Shown here: positions 63,973 to 64,000 of the stretch, piece by piece
Layout: every line of letters begins with the position of its first letter
How positions within the stretch are numbered: the stretch's first letter is position 1
DNA from: Bacterioplanes sanyensis
Lineage (GTDB): Bacteria > Pseudomonadota > Gammaproteobacteria > Pseudomonadales > Oceanobacteraceae
Length of the DNA stretch: 64,000 bases
Assembly: GCF_014652515.1 (NCBI RefSeq)
Contig: NZ_BMYY01000002.1
Location: forward strand, 531,055-595,054
Direction of reading: 5' to 3'
The notes under the pieces: generated by a model
Told to the model about the DNA's origin: nothing
Seen by the model: only the letters and a program-made list of their open reading frames with translations
Databases searched by the model: none
Made by a program: the position numbers and the translations under genes

Positions 63973-64000
63973 ACGCAGCCCGCTTTGATCGAAAGATCTG

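Larger units (their letters stand above)
63449..64000. other. Gene-free region with a stable-RNA promoter array
   Basis: No coding frame is supported. Most of it is taken up by four tandem sigma-70 promoters annotated separately. The downstream gene lies beyond the window edge; tRNA or rRNA is expected. Confidence 0.7.

Overview
The window is one contiguous stretch of a gammaproteobacterial chromosome, of moderate GC and gene-dense. Three things point to a marine, Oceanospirillales- or Pseudomonas-like lineage with a polar flagellum. The flagellar hierarchy is FleQ/FleSR/sigma-54 with FlhF and FleN. Chemotaxis genes are linked to MotC/MotD and a ParC/ParP polar-localisation pair. The divergent maoP-hdfR arrangement is conserved with enterobacteria. 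The species cannot be assigned from sequence reading alone.

Positions 1-42356 form a single flagellar and chemotaxis supercluster, all on the + strand. It begins with the 3' part of fleQ, then fleSR and fliEFGHIJ. Next comes a complete second chemosensory operon (STAS, cheY, cheA, cheW, a soluble PAS-containing receptor ending in EWAEF, cheR, cheD, cheB) whose gene order matches the Che2/Aer-2 operon of Pseudomonas aeruginosa. It is followed by an HsbA/HsbR-like anti-anti-sigma switch and an Hpt protein. Then come fliK, fliLMNOPQR-flhB, flhA-flhF-fleN-fliA and the main chemotaxis operon (cheY, cheZ, cheA, cheB, motC, motD, a ParC-type ATPase, a small unknown ORF, parP, cheW and a DUF2802 gene). 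Good -24/-12 promoters lie before fleS, fliE and fliL, with weaker candidates before fliK and flhA, as expected of a FleQ/FleR cascade.

Positions 42600-49930 hold small membrane and stress genes, then nrdA, nrdB and a YfaE-like ferredoxin on the - strand. The nrdA promoter region has two NrdR-like boxes and a perfect DnaA box, and an intrinsic terminator separates nrdA from nrdB. Divergent from nrdA lies an RstA/RstB-like two-component system. It is followed directly by an exact RstA-box consensus and a short structured transcript candidate ending in a strong terminator, the most interesting non-coding signal in the window.

Positions 52781-63448 carry metR, glpK, a GGDEF diguanylate cyclase, argF, a transglutaminase-like gene, the overlapping maoP-rimB-rimK operon, hdfR with an oxidoreductase, and queC-queE. 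The last 420 bases contain four tandem sigma-70 promoters with identical 16-bp spacers and GC-rich discriminators, which look like the promoter array of a stable-RNA (rRNA or tRNA) operon lying just beyond the window.

Other unusual features are a 13-copy in-frame 9-bp repeat giving FliH a long Ser/Glu tail, triplicated LID-like motifs in the main CheA, hairpins covering the start of a small unknown gene and the leader of cheW, and a probable AUU start codon for the RstB-like kinase.
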